64,000 nucleotides of DNA from the NCBI RefSeq assembly GCF_004011505.1, contig NZ_SAUN01000001.1, positions 10,629,501-10,693,500 of the forward strand, in the 5' to 3' direction. Origin of the DNA: Nonomuraea polychroma (GTDB taxonomy: Bacteria; Actinomycetota; Actinomycetes; Streptosporangiales; Streptosporangiaceae). Under the pieces are notes generated by a model, which had not been told where the DNA came from, did not search any database, and worked only from the letters and a program-made list of their open reading frames with translations. Below, piece after piece: positions 32,764 through 42,068 of this stretch; the first letter of the stretch is position 1, and every line of letters begins with the position of its first letter. The position numbers were made by a program, and so were the translations under genes.

Positions 32764-33978
32764 ATGCCCAAGATCAAGGTGGAGGGTCCGGTCGTCGAGC
32801 TTGACGGCGACGAGATGACCCGGATCATCTGGCAGTTCATCAAGGACCAGCTGATCCTTCCCTACCTCGACGTTGACCTGAAGTACTACGACCTCGGCAT
32901 CGAGCACCGGGACGCGACGGACGACCAGGTCACCATCGACGCCGCCAACGCCATCAAGAAGTACGGCGTCGGTGTGAAATGCGCCACCATCACCCCGGAC
33001 GAGGCGCGGGTCGAGGAGTTCGGTCTCAAGAAGATGTGGAGGTCCCCCAACGGGACCATCCGCAACATCCTCGGCGGTGTCATCTTCCGCGAGCCGATCA
33101 TCATGGAGAACGTGCCGCGGCTCGTTCCCGGCTGGACCAAGCCGATCGTCGTCGGCCGTCACGCCTTCGGCGACCAGTACCGCGCGACCGACCTGAAAAT
33201 CCCGGGCGAGGGCACGCTGACCCTGACGTTCACCCCCAAGGACGGCTCCGAGCCGATCGAGCTGGACGTCTACGACTTCCCCGGCAGCGGCGTCGCGATG
33301 GCGATGTACAACCTGGACGAGTCGATCCGCGACTTCGCCCGCGCGTCGATGCGCTACGGCCTGGCCCGTAACTACCCGGTCTACCTCTCCACGAAGAACA
33401 CGATCCTCAAGGCGTACGACGGCCGCTTCAAGGACCTCTTCGCCGAGGTCTTCGAGACCGAGTTCAAGGACGAGTTCGAGAAGGCCGGCCTGACCTACGA
33501 GCACCGCCTCATCGACGACATGGTCGCCGCGGCGCTCAAGTGGGAGGGCGGCTACGTCTGGGCCTGCAAGAACTACGACGGCGACGTGCAGTCCGACACG
33601 GTCGCGCAGGGCTTCGGCTCGCTCGGCCTGATGACCTCGGTGCTGATGACCCCCGACGGCAAGACCGTCGAGGCCGAGGCCGCCCACGGCACGGTCACCC
33701 GCCACTACCGCCAGCACCAGCAGGGCAAGCCCACCTCCACCAACCCGATCGCCTCGATCTTCGCGTGGACCCGTGGCCTCGCCCACCGCGGCAAGCTGGA
33801 CAACACCCCCGCCGTGACGGAGTTCGCCAACACGCTGGAGCAGGTCTGCATCGAGACCGTCGAGGGCGGTCAGATGACCAAGGACCTCGCGCTCCTGATC
33901 GGCGGCGACGCCAAGTGGCTCACCACCCAGGACTTCCTGGCCGCGCTGGACGAGAACCTCAAGAAGAAGATGGCCTGA
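32764..33978 (+). CDS. icd: NADP-dependent isocitrate dehydrogenase (homodimeric eukaryote-like type)
   Basis: A 404-residue IDH of the dimeric NADP class. MPKIKVEGPVVELDGDEMTRIIWQFIKDQLILPYLDVDLKYYDLG is the family start; WRSPNGTIRNILGGVIFREPI binds isocitrate; DDMVAAALKWEGGYVWACKNYDGDVQSD carries metal ligands; EAAHGTVTRHYRQHQQGKPTSTNPIASIFAWTRGL holds the NADP-binding part. Oxidises isocitrate to 2-oxoglutarate. GAAGGGG is upstream, and a strong terminator follows. Confidence 0.97.
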   Translation: MPKIKVEGPVVELDGDEMTRIIWQFIKDQLILPYLDVDLKYYDLGIEHRDATDDQVTIDAANAIKKYGVGVKCATITPDEARVEEFGLKKMWRSPNGTIRNILGGVIFREPIIMENVPRLVPGWTKPIVVGRHAFGDQYRATDLKIPGEGTLTLTFTPKDGSEPIELDVYDFPGSGVAMAMYNLDESIRDFARASMRYGLARNYPVYLSTKNTILKAYDGRFKDLFAEVFETEFKDEFEKAGLTYEHRLIDDMVAAALKWEGGYVWACKNYDGDVQSDTVAQGFGSLGLMTSVLMTPDGKTVEAEAAHGTVTRHYRQHQQGKPTSTNPIASIFAWTRGLAHRGKLDNTPAVTEFANTLEQVCIETVEGGQMTKDLALLIGGDAKWLTTQDFLAALDENLKKKMA

Positions 33979-33993
33979 CCGTCCTCCCGCTGC

Positions 33994-34023
33994 GAAAAGG
34001 GCCGCCCTCGGGCGGCCCTTTTC
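33994..34023 (+). terminator. icd terminator
   Basis: GAAAAGGGCCGCCC (33994-34007) pairs with GGGCGGCCCTTTTC (34010-34023); the innermost pairs must open to form the loop. The 3' arm ends in TTTTC, giving a short U-run. It begins 16 bases after the stop. Confidence 0.9.
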
Positions 34024-34112
34024 CTATGTCTTGACGGTACGGCGGCGTGGCGTAGTTGATCAGCTGGGTAAGAGCTCACTCGTAACAGTCGTACGCGTCT
34101 CGGGGGGTTCGA

Positions 34113-35135
34113 ATGCGACTGCCTATTTCCAGTGGGCTAGGGGTGCTGGCCGTTGCGGTGCTCCTGACCGGGTGCGACTCGCAGCCCGACACCGCCAAGA
34201 TGGCGGACGCCAAGCCGAAGGCCGCCAAGGTCGTGGACAAGGCGGCCAAGGCCAAGGCCGCGGCCAAGGTGAAGGCCAACGAGCTTGGTCAGATCCCGGT
34301 GTTGATGTTCCACCGGGTCATAGAGAAGCCGGCCACGACCGACGACCGTACGCCGCAGCAGTTCCGCGCGGACCTGGAGCGGCTGGTCAAGGAAGACTAC
34401 GTGCCGATCACGGCTGCCGAGTTGGTGAGCGGGAAGATCGACATCCCGGCCGGCAAGCACCCCGTGGTCCTGACGTTCGACGACTCCTCCCCTTCGCAGC
34501 TCACGCTGAACGAGATGGGCGCCCCTCAGAAGGACACGGCCGTCGCGATCCTGCAGGACGTGGCCGCCAAGAACCCCGGCTTCCGTCCGGTCGCCACGTT
34601 CTACGTGACGCGCGACATGTTCGGCAAGACCAGCCGCGAGGAGCAGACCCAGATGCTGGTCTGGCTGAAGGACAACGGGTTCGACATCGGCAACCACACG
34701 CGCGACCACTTCGACCTGCGTACGCGCTCGCACGAGCAGGTCGAGGAGCAGATCGGCACGATCGGACAGCAGATCACCTCGCTGTCCTCCGTCAAGCCTG
34801 CCACGATCGCCCTCCCGTACGGCAACCAGCCGCGTAAGAAGGACTGGGCCATGCGCGGCAAGCACTACAACCACCAGGGAGCGTTCCTGGCGGGCTACAC
34901 GCCGGCTCCCGCGCCGTTCAGCAAGGCGTTCGACCCGGCCGGCATCCCGCGCATCAAGGTCATGGAGAAGAAGGGCGACTGCGCCCAATTCTGCTCGCAC
35001 GCCTGGCTGGACTGGCTGAAGAACAACCCGGACATGCGGTACACGTCAGACGGGGATGCCAGCACGGTGGCGTACCCGAAGTTCAAGTCACCGTACCTGC
35101 GTAAGGCCTTCACCAAGTGGAGCCTGCCCTATTAG
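34113..35135 (+). CDS. polysaccharide deacetylase (CE4) lipoprotein
   Basis: A 340-residue exported lipoprotein: lipobox LLTGC with Cys about residue 21, followed by a Lys/Ala-rich tether (AKPKAAKVVDKAAKAKAAAKVKA). The NodB/CE4 deacetylase motifs are seen as VVLTFDDSSPSQ (metal Asp pair), IGNHTRDHFDL (metal His pair) and LPYGNQPR. The target is likely peptidoglycan or another N-acetylated surface glycan. The TFDDS motif replaces the more usual TFDDG. Its stop overlaps the convergent reductase gene by four bases. Confidence 0.85.
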   Translation: MRLPISSGLGVLAVAVLLTGCDSQPDTAKMADAKPKAAKVVDKAAKAKAAAKVKANELGQIPVLMFHRVIEKPATTDDRTPQQFRADLERLVKEDYVPITAAELVSGKIDIPAGKHPVVLTFDDSSPSQLTLNEMGAPQKDTAVAILQDVAAKNPGFRPVATFYVTRDMFGKTSREEQTQMLVWLKDNGFDIGNHTRDHFDLRTRSHEQVEEQIGTIGQQITSLSSVKPATIALPYGNQPRKKDWAMRGKHYNHQGAFLAGYTPAPAPFSKAFDPAGIPRIKVMEKKGDCAQFCSHAWLDWLKNNPDMRYTSDGDASTVAYPKFKSPYLRKAFTKWSLPY

Positions 35136-36262
35136 CCGGCCTTCCTGACGAAGGAGATGCCCGCGCGCTGGAGGCGGTCGATGAGCGGCCGCCCCATGGC
35201 CGAGGCCGTCGTCAGCTGTCCCGCGCGGTCGGGCACGTCGTCGAAGGCCAGGCACAGGGCCGACTCGCCGAGCATCTTGGCGGTCTCGTCGTAGCCGGGA
35301 TCGCCGCCGGCGACCTCCGTGACCACCCGCTCGCCGCCGCCCTCGCCCAGGAACGTGACCTTGAACCAGCTCCTCGCGCGCCGCTCAGGCGACGGGCCCT
35401 CGCCCGGCCGCAACCGGCTCTGGATCAGGCGGCGGGCCGGCGGGATCATCGCGAGCGCCGCGAACGCGCCCGCGCCCGCCGCCGTCCCCAGCGCCTGAGG
35501 AAGTGTCCTGACGGCGTAGTGCTGGCGGTAGGAGAAGTCCGGGCCGTAACGATCGAGCAGGCGGGCCGAGTAGCCGACGATGGACGGATCGACGGTGGGC
35601 ATCGGCAACGCCCACCCGCCCACGTACCGCAGGCCGCCGGGCGCCGAGCTGACCTTGCGTCCCTTCAGTGGGGGTTCGGCGGCCCGGCGCTGCGCGGCCG
35701 CCTCGGCCATTTGAGGGGCGCGACCGAACATCGACATGGCGGTGGCCAGCGTGCCGCCCGACGGGCGCCCGCTCACCCGCAGGAAGCCGCTGACCGAGAG
35801 CGGGACGTCCTCGGGGAGCAGACTGACGGTGTGCAGGACGCCGAGGTCGAACGGGATGGAGTCGAAGCCGCAGGCGTGCACGATCTTGGCGCCGGTCCTG
35901 GCGGCCTGATCGTGGTGGCGCAGGTACGTCCGGTCCACGAAGTCGGGCTCGCCGGTCAAATCCAGGTAGTGGGTGCCCGCCTCGGCGCAGGCGGCGACCA
36001 GCGGCCCGCCGTGCGTCATGTACGGGCCGACCGTGGTGACCAGGACACGCGTCTGCCGGGCGAGCTCGGCCAGCGATGCCGCGTCGGCCGCGTCGGCGAT
36101 CAGGATCGGCACGTCGAGCCCGAGCCGCTCCAGTTTGGCCCGGTCGCGTCCGGCCAGCGCCCACCGGGTGCCGGGACCCGCGGCACGGGCGAGGTAGGCG
36201 GCCGTGAGCGCGCCGGTGAACCCGCTCGCGCCGAAGAGCACGATGTCGTAGGGACGGTCCAT
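35132..36262 (-). CDS. saccharopine dehydrogenase-like / trans-acting enoyl reductase family protein
   Basis: A 376-residue protein of the saccharopine dehydrogenase NADP-binding family. The N-terminal Rossmann motif is VLFGASGFTGALTAAYLAR; LVTTVGPYMTHGGPLVAACAEAGTHYLDLTGEPDFV and HACGFDSIPFDLG are diagnostic of the branch that includes mycobacterial trans-acting enoyl reductase (Rv2953-like). Enzymatic role here unknown. ATG 36262 is preferred as GGGGAGG lies upstream; ATG 36316 lacks one. Divergent from the kinase gene. Confidence 0.85.
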   Translation of the reverse strand: MDRPYDIVLFGASGFTGALTAAYLARAAGPGTRWALAGRDRAKLERLGLDVPILIADAADAASLAELARQTRVLVTTVGPYMTHGGPLVAACAEAGTHYLDLTGEPDFVDRTYLRHHDQAARTGAKIVHACGFDSIPFDLGVLHTVSLLPEDVPLSVSGFLRVSGRPSGGTLATAMSMFGRAPQMAEAAAQRRAAEPPLKGRKVSSAPGGLRYVGGWALPMPTVDPSIVGYSARLLDRYGPDFSYRQHYAVRTLPQALGTAAGAGAFAALAMIPPARRLIQSRLRPGEGPSPERRARSWFKVTFLGEGGGERVVTEVAGGDPGYDETAKMLGESALCLAFDDVPDRAGQLTTASAMGRPLIDRLQRAGISFVRKAG

Positions 36263-36398
36263 GATCTCGAGCCTCCCCGTGATCGGCCGCGTGCGCAAGG
36301 CAATTCGTGACCTCACGAACGGTTAACGAAACCCTGAGAGGTTGCTGAGCGTCGTAAAGTTTGCGTCGATGGGGTTGGCGTAAACGTGGGGATGACGA

Positions 36399-38423
36399 AT
36401 GCCGCAGATCTCGCCGCTGATGGCCGGCGATCCCACCCACCTGGGGTCATTCCGGCTGTCCGGACGGGTCGGGGAGGGAGGGCAGGGCATCGTCTACCTG
36501 GGCGTCAACGAGGCCGGCGAGCGGGCCGCCATCAAGTTGCTGCACGTGAAGTTCTCCGGTGACACGATCGCGCGGTCGCGCTTCGCCAGGGAACTGAAGG
36601 CGGCGCAGCGGGTGGCGTCGTTCTGCACGGCCAGGGTGATAGAGGCCGATCTCGACGGCGACACGCCGTACATCGCGAGCGAATACATCGACGGCCGCTC
36701 GCTGCGGGAGATCGTCGAGACCGACGGCCCGATCACCGGCACGGCGCTCGACCGGCTCGCGATCGGCACCGCCACCGCGCTCACCGCCATCCACCACGCG
36801 CACATCGTGCACCGGGACTTCAAGCCCGACAACGTCTTGATCGCCGCCGACGGGCCGCGCGTGGTGGACTTCGGCATCGCCCGGATCATCGACTCCACCG
36901 GCACGATCACCAGCCGGGCCATCGGCACGCCCGCCTACATGGCGCCCGAGCAGATCGCCGGCGACGACATCGGGCCGTACACCGACGTGTTCTCCTGGGG
37001 CGCGACCATCGCGTTCGCGGCGACCGGGAAGGCCGTGTTCGACGGCAAGTCCATCGCCACCGTGCTCAACCGGATTCTCAACCACGAGGTCGACGTCGGC
37101 ATGATGCCGGAGCCGCTGCGCAGCGTGGTGAGCTCCGCGCTGGCCAAGGCGGCCGCCGAGCGGCCGTCGGCCGATCAGATCCTGCTGCGGCTGCTCGGGC
37201 AGTCGACCGCGGTGGGGGCGTCCACGGCGGTGCTGACCCGGGGCGTGCAGGTGGCGAGCGACGACACCACGCCGTTCATGAGGGTGTCGGCCGGGTCGAT
37301 CACCGACAAGCCGGTGCAGCAGGGCTCCACCTCGCTGGTGCCCTCCCAGTCCAGCCCCACAGCGCACCAGGAAGGTGCCGTGACGGGCCAGGGGGCCGCT
37401 CCAGGCCAGGGAGCCGTGACCGGCCAAGGGGAGACCGGCCAGGGAGCCGTGAGGGTGATGCCGGGTGAGTCGGGTGGCGTCGCCGGGCCATCGGACGCCG
37501 GCCGGGCGCCGTACCCGATGACGGAGCCGTCAGGGCCGGTGCGGCGCCGCCGCGCCAAACTGTGGGTCGCGTTCGGCACCGCACTCGCCCTTGTCGCCGC
37601 CGCCGCGATGGCGCTGGCCGTGAACGGCTGGCCGGCGCTGTTGTTCCAGGAGCGGACGCCCGAGCCGACCGAGACGACGGAGCCCGCGCGCTCGTTCGCC
37701 TCGGTGGCCGACAAGGTCGCGCAGACCGGAAAGATCGTGATCGGCGTCAAGGGCGACCTGCCCGGCATCGGACTGCAGAACGGCGACGACTTCCAGGGCT
37801 TCGACATCGAGATCGCCAGACGCATCGCCCAAGGCCTGGGCGCCACGGACACGCAGTTCGTCAGGGTCAGCCGGGACGACCGGCCGTTAGGGCTGGCCGA
37901 AGGCAGGGTGGACCTCGTCGTCGCGACCTTCGCGGTCGACAAGGGCCCGACCGAGTTCGCGGGTCCCTACTACGTGGCGCACCGCGACGTGCTGGTGCGG
38001 GCGGGCAGCGGCATCGACTCGATCGAGGACCTCGAGGACAAGAGGATCTGCGCCCCCAACAGCCCGATCGTCGGCGAGGTGCAGGACCGGGTGAAGGTCA
38101 AGCCCGTGCCGGCCGGTGACATGGCCATCTGCATGGACATGCTCAGGAGCAGCAAGATCGACGCGGTCCCCGGTGAGGACCTCATCCTGGCCGGATTCGC
38201 CAACCGGGAGAACCACCGCTACAAGATCCTCGGCGCCAAGCTGAGCACCGAGCGCTACGCCGTCGGCATCAGGAACGGCGACGCGAAGACCTGCAAGGCG
38301 GTGAACGGCATCATCGCCGACCTCTACAGCAGGGGCACGCTCAAGCAGCTCATCGCCAAGTATTTCGGCAAGGTTGACTTCAAGCCGGAGCTGGAGCAGC
38401 CCGCGATGGAAACCTGCGGATGA
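36399..38423 (+). CDS. Ser/Thr protein kinase fused to an extracellular solute-binding domain
   Basis: A 674-residue receptor kinase. Kinase domain ~residues 16-265: P-loop GEGGQG 25-30, Lys46, catalytic HRDFKPDN starting at H138, DFG at 157-159 and the APE motif (YMAPEQ). A low-complexity Gly/Gln linker with repeated GAVTGQG or APGQG units follows. Residues ~387-409 are a transmembrane helix after RRRRAK. The outer part (~440-674) is a type 3 amino-acid-binding fold (KIVIGVKGDLPGIGLQNGDDFQGFDIEIARRIAQGLG; GPYYVAHRDVLV). It likely senses an amino acid or similar ligand outside and signals inside. A rare TTA codon is at 37887-37889. Confidence 0.9.
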   Translation: MPQISPLMAGDPTHLGSFRLSGRVGEGGQGIVYLGVNEAGERAAIKLLHVKFSGDTIARSRFARELKAAQRVASFCTARVIEADLDGDTPYIASEYIDGRSLREIVETDGPITGTALDRLAIGTATALTAIHHAHIVHRDFKPDNVLIAADGPRVVDFGIARIIDSTGTITSRAIGTPAYMAPEQIAGDDIGPYTDVFSWGATIAFAATGKAVFDGKSIATVLNRILNHEVDVGMMPEPLRSVVSSALAKAAAERPSADQILLRLLGQSTAVGASTAVLTRGVQVASDDTTPFMRVSAGSITDKPVQQGSTSLVPSQSSPTAHQEGAVTGQGAAPGQGAVTGQGETGQGAVRVMPGESGGVAGPSDAGRAPYPMTEPSGPVRRRRAKLWVAFGTALALVAAAAMALAVNGWPALLFQERTPEPTETTEPARSFASVADKVAQTGKIVIGVKGDLPGIGLQNGDDFQGFDIEIARRIAQGLGATDTQFVRVSRDDRPLGLAEGRVDLVVATFAVDKGPTEFAGPYYVAHRDVLVRAGSGIDSIEDLEDKRICAPNSPIVGEVQDRVKVKPVPAGDMAICMDMLRSSKIDAVPGEDLILAGFANRENHRYKILGAKLSTERYAVGIRNGDAKTCKAVNGIIADLYSRGTLKQLIAKYFGKVDFKPELEQPAMETCG

Positions 38424-38477
38424 CGAGGGAGTAACATCCCCAACGTCAACAATCCTGCTGCGAGTTAGGGGAAGGCC

Positions 38478-39464
<987 letters not shown>

Positions 39465-39478
39465 CGAGCGCGCCGCAC

Positions 39479-39507
39479 GCCCCCCGCGCCACGCGGGGGG
39501 CTTTTTT
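39479..39507 (+). terminator. mdh intrinsic terminator with T-tract
   Basis: GCCCCCCGCG (39479-39488) pairs with CGCGGGGGGC (39492-39501), loop CCA, followed by six T residues (39502-39507). It is 15 bases past the mdh stop. Confidence 0.93.
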
Positions 39508-39668
39508 CACGAGGAGGCGGTCCCGGTCCGCGCCGGGCAGGACGTCGGTTCCACGGCTGGAGCGGGCTGCGGGGTCGTGAAGATCACAGCCGCGGCGGCG
39601 AGGAGGCTGCCCATCACGACGAGGGCACCATAGATCAGCCTCGTGACCCTTGGTGTAAAGCTCCTCAC
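39507..39668 (-). CDS. possible 53-residue membrane-anchored peptide
   Basis: GTG 39668 to TGA 39507 encodes 53 residues: a basic N terminus (MRSFTPRVTRLIY), a hydrophobic helix (GALVVMGSLLAAAAVIFTT) and a short outer tail with one Cys. The arrangement looks like a signal anchor. It has no clear ribosome-binding site and ends at the mdh terminator. It lies in the 242-bp gap between convergent mdh and galE and would be co-directional with galE. No family recognised. Confidence 0.35.
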   Translation of the reverse strand: MRSFTPRVTRLIYGALVVMGSLLAAAAVIFTTPQPAPAVEPTSCPARTGTASS

Positions 39669-39706
39669 GTTTCGGTATCACAGCACAGATTGCGGCGCGA
39701 TATGGC

Positions 39707-40654
39707 TTATTTGCCAGAAAGTGCGTCCCAAGCGTCGGTGACGATGTCGCGCAGCGCCGGCCGCTCGGCCTTCCAGCCCAGCTCGCGCTGGATCTTCGCG
39801 GACGAGGCCACCAGCACGGCGGGGTCGCCGGCCCGGCGCTCGCCAATCTCGGTGGGAATCGCGTGGCCGGTGACCTCGCGGCAGACCGAGATCACCTCCT
39901 GCACGCTGAACCCGGTGCCGCTGCCCAGGTTGTAGATCTTGTGCTCGCCCGGCGTGATCGCCTCCAGCGCCAGCAGGTGCGCCCGCGACAGGTCGGCCAC
40001 GTGGATGTAGTCGCGCACGCAGGTCCCGTCGGGCGTCGGGTAGTTGGTGCCGAACACGCTCACCGACGCGCGCTCGCCGGTGGCGACCTTCAGCACGTTC
40101 GGGATGAGGTGGGTCTCGACGGCGTGCCGCTCGCGGTAGCGGCCGTAGGCGCCGGCCACGTTGAAGTAGCGCAGGCTCACCGCGCCCAGCCCGCGGATGC
40201 GCGCGTACGCGCTCAACGCGGTGTCCACGGCCAGCTTGGAGGCGCCGTACGGGTTGGTCGGGCGCGTCGGGTCGTCCTCCTGGATCGGGGAGCGCTCGGG
40301 CTCGCCGTACGTGGCGGCCGTCGAGGAGAACACGATCTTGCCTACGCCCTTGTCCCGCATCGCCTCGAGCAGCGCCAGCGTGCCCCCAAGGTTGTTGGCC
40401 CAGTAGAGCCCCGGCTTCTCCACCGACTCGCCCACCAGTGACTTGGCCGCGAAGTGCAGCACCGCGTCCACGCCGTCGAGCGCGTCGCCTGCCGCGGCGA
40501 TGTCCCCCTGGACAAAGCGGGCACCCTCCGGCACCGCGTCCTCATGCCCGGTCGACAGATCGTCGAGCACGGTCACCTCGTGTCCCGCCTCGACCAGCTG
40601 CGCCGCGACGACGCTGCCGACGTATCCGGCCCCTCCGGTGACCAGCAGTCTCAT
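39707..40654 (-). CDS. galE: UDP-glucose 4-epimerase
   Basis: A 315-residue canonical GalE of the Leloir pathway and of cell-wall sugar supply. NAD motif GGAGYVGS at the N terminus, catalytic SSTAATYG and YGASK, RYFNVAGAYG, and CVRDYIHVADL. AGGAG precedes ATG 40654. It is the better-conserved of two GalE-type proteins in the window. Divergent from the CNNM-like gene with an AT-rich 86-bp spacer that includes TCAAA-TATG-TTTGA (40667-40680). Confidence 0.92.
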   Translation of the reverse strand: MRLLVTGGAGYVGSVVAAQLVEAGHEVTVLDDLSTGHEDAVPEGARFVQGDIAAAGDALDGVDAVLHFAAKSLVGESVEKPGLYWANNLGGTLALLEAMRDKGVGKIVFSSTAATYGEPERSPIQEDDPTRPTNPYGASKLAVDTALSAYARIRGLGAVSLRYFNVAGAYGRYRERHAVETHLIPNVLKVATGERASVSVFGTNYPTPDGTCVRDYIHVADLSRAHLLALEAITPGEHKIYNLGSGTGFSVQEVISVCREVTGHAIPTEIGERRAGDPAVLVASSAKIQRELGWKAERPALRDIVTDAWDALSGK

Positions 40655-40740
40655 GTTGGCTCCTGTTCAAATATGTTTGATTTTGTACGGCTTGCCGTTC
40701 AGCATACGCTGGAAACCACACGAGTACGCTGCCAACCACC

Positions 40741-42054
40741 ATGTTTGACACCGTCGCGGCCAACATCGCCCTGGTTCTGCTCTTCATTCTGATCGGGGGC
40801 TTCTTCGCCGCGGCCGAAATGGCGATGGTCTCCCTCAGGGAGAGCCAGGTCCGCAAGCTCGCCGCACACGGCCGCCGAGGCGAACGCGTGGCCAGACTCA
40901 CGCAAGACCCCAACCGGTTCCTGTCCGCCGTGCAGATCGGCGTCACCGTGGCCACCATGTTGTCGGCGGCGTTCGGTGCCGACCGGCTGGCGGCGCAGCT
41001 CGTGCCCGCGCTCGAAACGTGGCGCGTGCCCGCGGCCGTGGCGCCCGTGCTGGCCCTGGTGCTGGTGACGCTGGCGATCTCGTACGTGTCGCTCGTGCTC
41101 GGCGAGCTCGCCCCCAAGCGCCTGGCCCTGCAGCGGGCCGAGGGCCTGTCGTTGTTCGTGGCGCCGTTCCTGGACTGGATCGCCACCCTGTCGCGCCCGA
41201 TCATCTGGACGTTGTCGAAGTCCACCGACGGCGTGGTCAGGCTGCTCGGCGGCAATCCGAAGGCCGACAGGGAAGAGGTCACCACCGAGGAGCTGCGCGA
41301 CATGGTGGTGGGGCACACCGACCTGACCGCCGACGAGCGCAAGCTGATCGGCGAGGTGTTCGCCGCCGGGAAACGGCAGCTCAGGGAGGTGATGTTGCCG
41401 CGTACGGAAGTGGAGTTCATGGAGGCCGACACGCCGCTGGTCGACGCGGCGCGCGAGGCCGCCAGGCTGCCGCACTCCCGCTTCCCGGTCTACCGGGAGT
41501 CGTACGACGAGGTCATCGGCTTCGTCCACGTACGCGACATCCTCGACCCCGAGCTGGCCGGTCGCACCGACCCGATCAGCGCGGTCGTGCCGATCCGCCC
41601 CGCCAAGTTCGTGCCCGCCTCGAAGCGGCTGCTCACCACGCTGAACGAGATGCGGGACGAGGGCCAGCACCTGGCGATCGTGGTGGACGAGTACGGCGGC
41701 ACCGCCGGCATCGTCACCATGGAGGACCTGGTCGAGGAGCTGATCGGCGACATCAGGGATGAATACGACATCGAGGAGGACATCGTCATCCTGCCCGCCG
41801 GCGAGATCGAGATCGACGGCCTGACGAACCTCAACGACTTCGCCACCGAGACCGGCATCAGGCTGTCGGACGGCCCCTACGAGACGCTGGGCGGTTTCGT
41901 CATGGCCATGCTGGGTCACGTGCCGATCCTCGGGGAGAGCGTGGAGATCCCGGGATTCGAGCTCACCGTCACCGAGCTCGACGGCCGCCGTGTCGCACGC
42001 GTGCGGGTGAAACGCCGACCGGTCGTCGAGTCGCCGCCCGACCAGGATTCCTGA
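40741..42054 (+). CDS. CNNM/CorC-type membrane protein (DUF21 + CBS pair + CorC_HlyC)
   Basis: A 437-residue protein. The N-terminal DUF21 membrane domain spans about residues 1-165, opening with VLLFILIGGFFAAAEMAMVSLRESQVRKL and including VLGELAPKRLALQRAE. A CBS-domain pair follows (MLPRTEVEFMEADTPLVDAAREAARLPHSRFPVYRES ... HLAIVVDEYGGTAGIVTMEDLVEELIGDI), and the C terminus is the CorC_HlyC FAD-like domain (TLGGFVMAMLGHVP). Relatives export magnesium or cobalt or regulate such transport; the old name hemolysin is misleading. It ends 14 bases before trpS and is probably co-transcribed with it. Confidence 0.9.
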   Translation: MFDTVAANIALVLLFILIGGFFAAAEMAMVSLRESQVRKLAAHGRRGERVARLTQDPNRFLSAVQIGVTVATMLSAAFGADRLAAQLVPALETWRVPAAVAPVLALVLVTLAISYVSLVLGELAPKRLALQRAEGLSLFVAPFLDWIATLSRPIIWTLSKSTDGVVRLLGGNPKADREEVTTEELRDMVVGHTDLTADERKLIGEVFAAGKRQLREVMLPRTEVEFMEADTPLVDAAREAARLPHSRFPVYRESYDEVIGFVHVRDILDPELAGRTDPISAVVPIRPAKFVPASKRLLTTLNEMRDEGQHLAIVVDEYGGTAGIVTMEDLVEELIGDIRDEYDIEEDIVILPAGEIEIDGLTNLNDFATETGIRLSDGPYETLGGFVMAMLGHVPILGESVEIPGFELTVTELDGRRVARVRVKRRPVVESPPDQDS

Positions 42055-42068
42055 CACAATTGCCTGCT

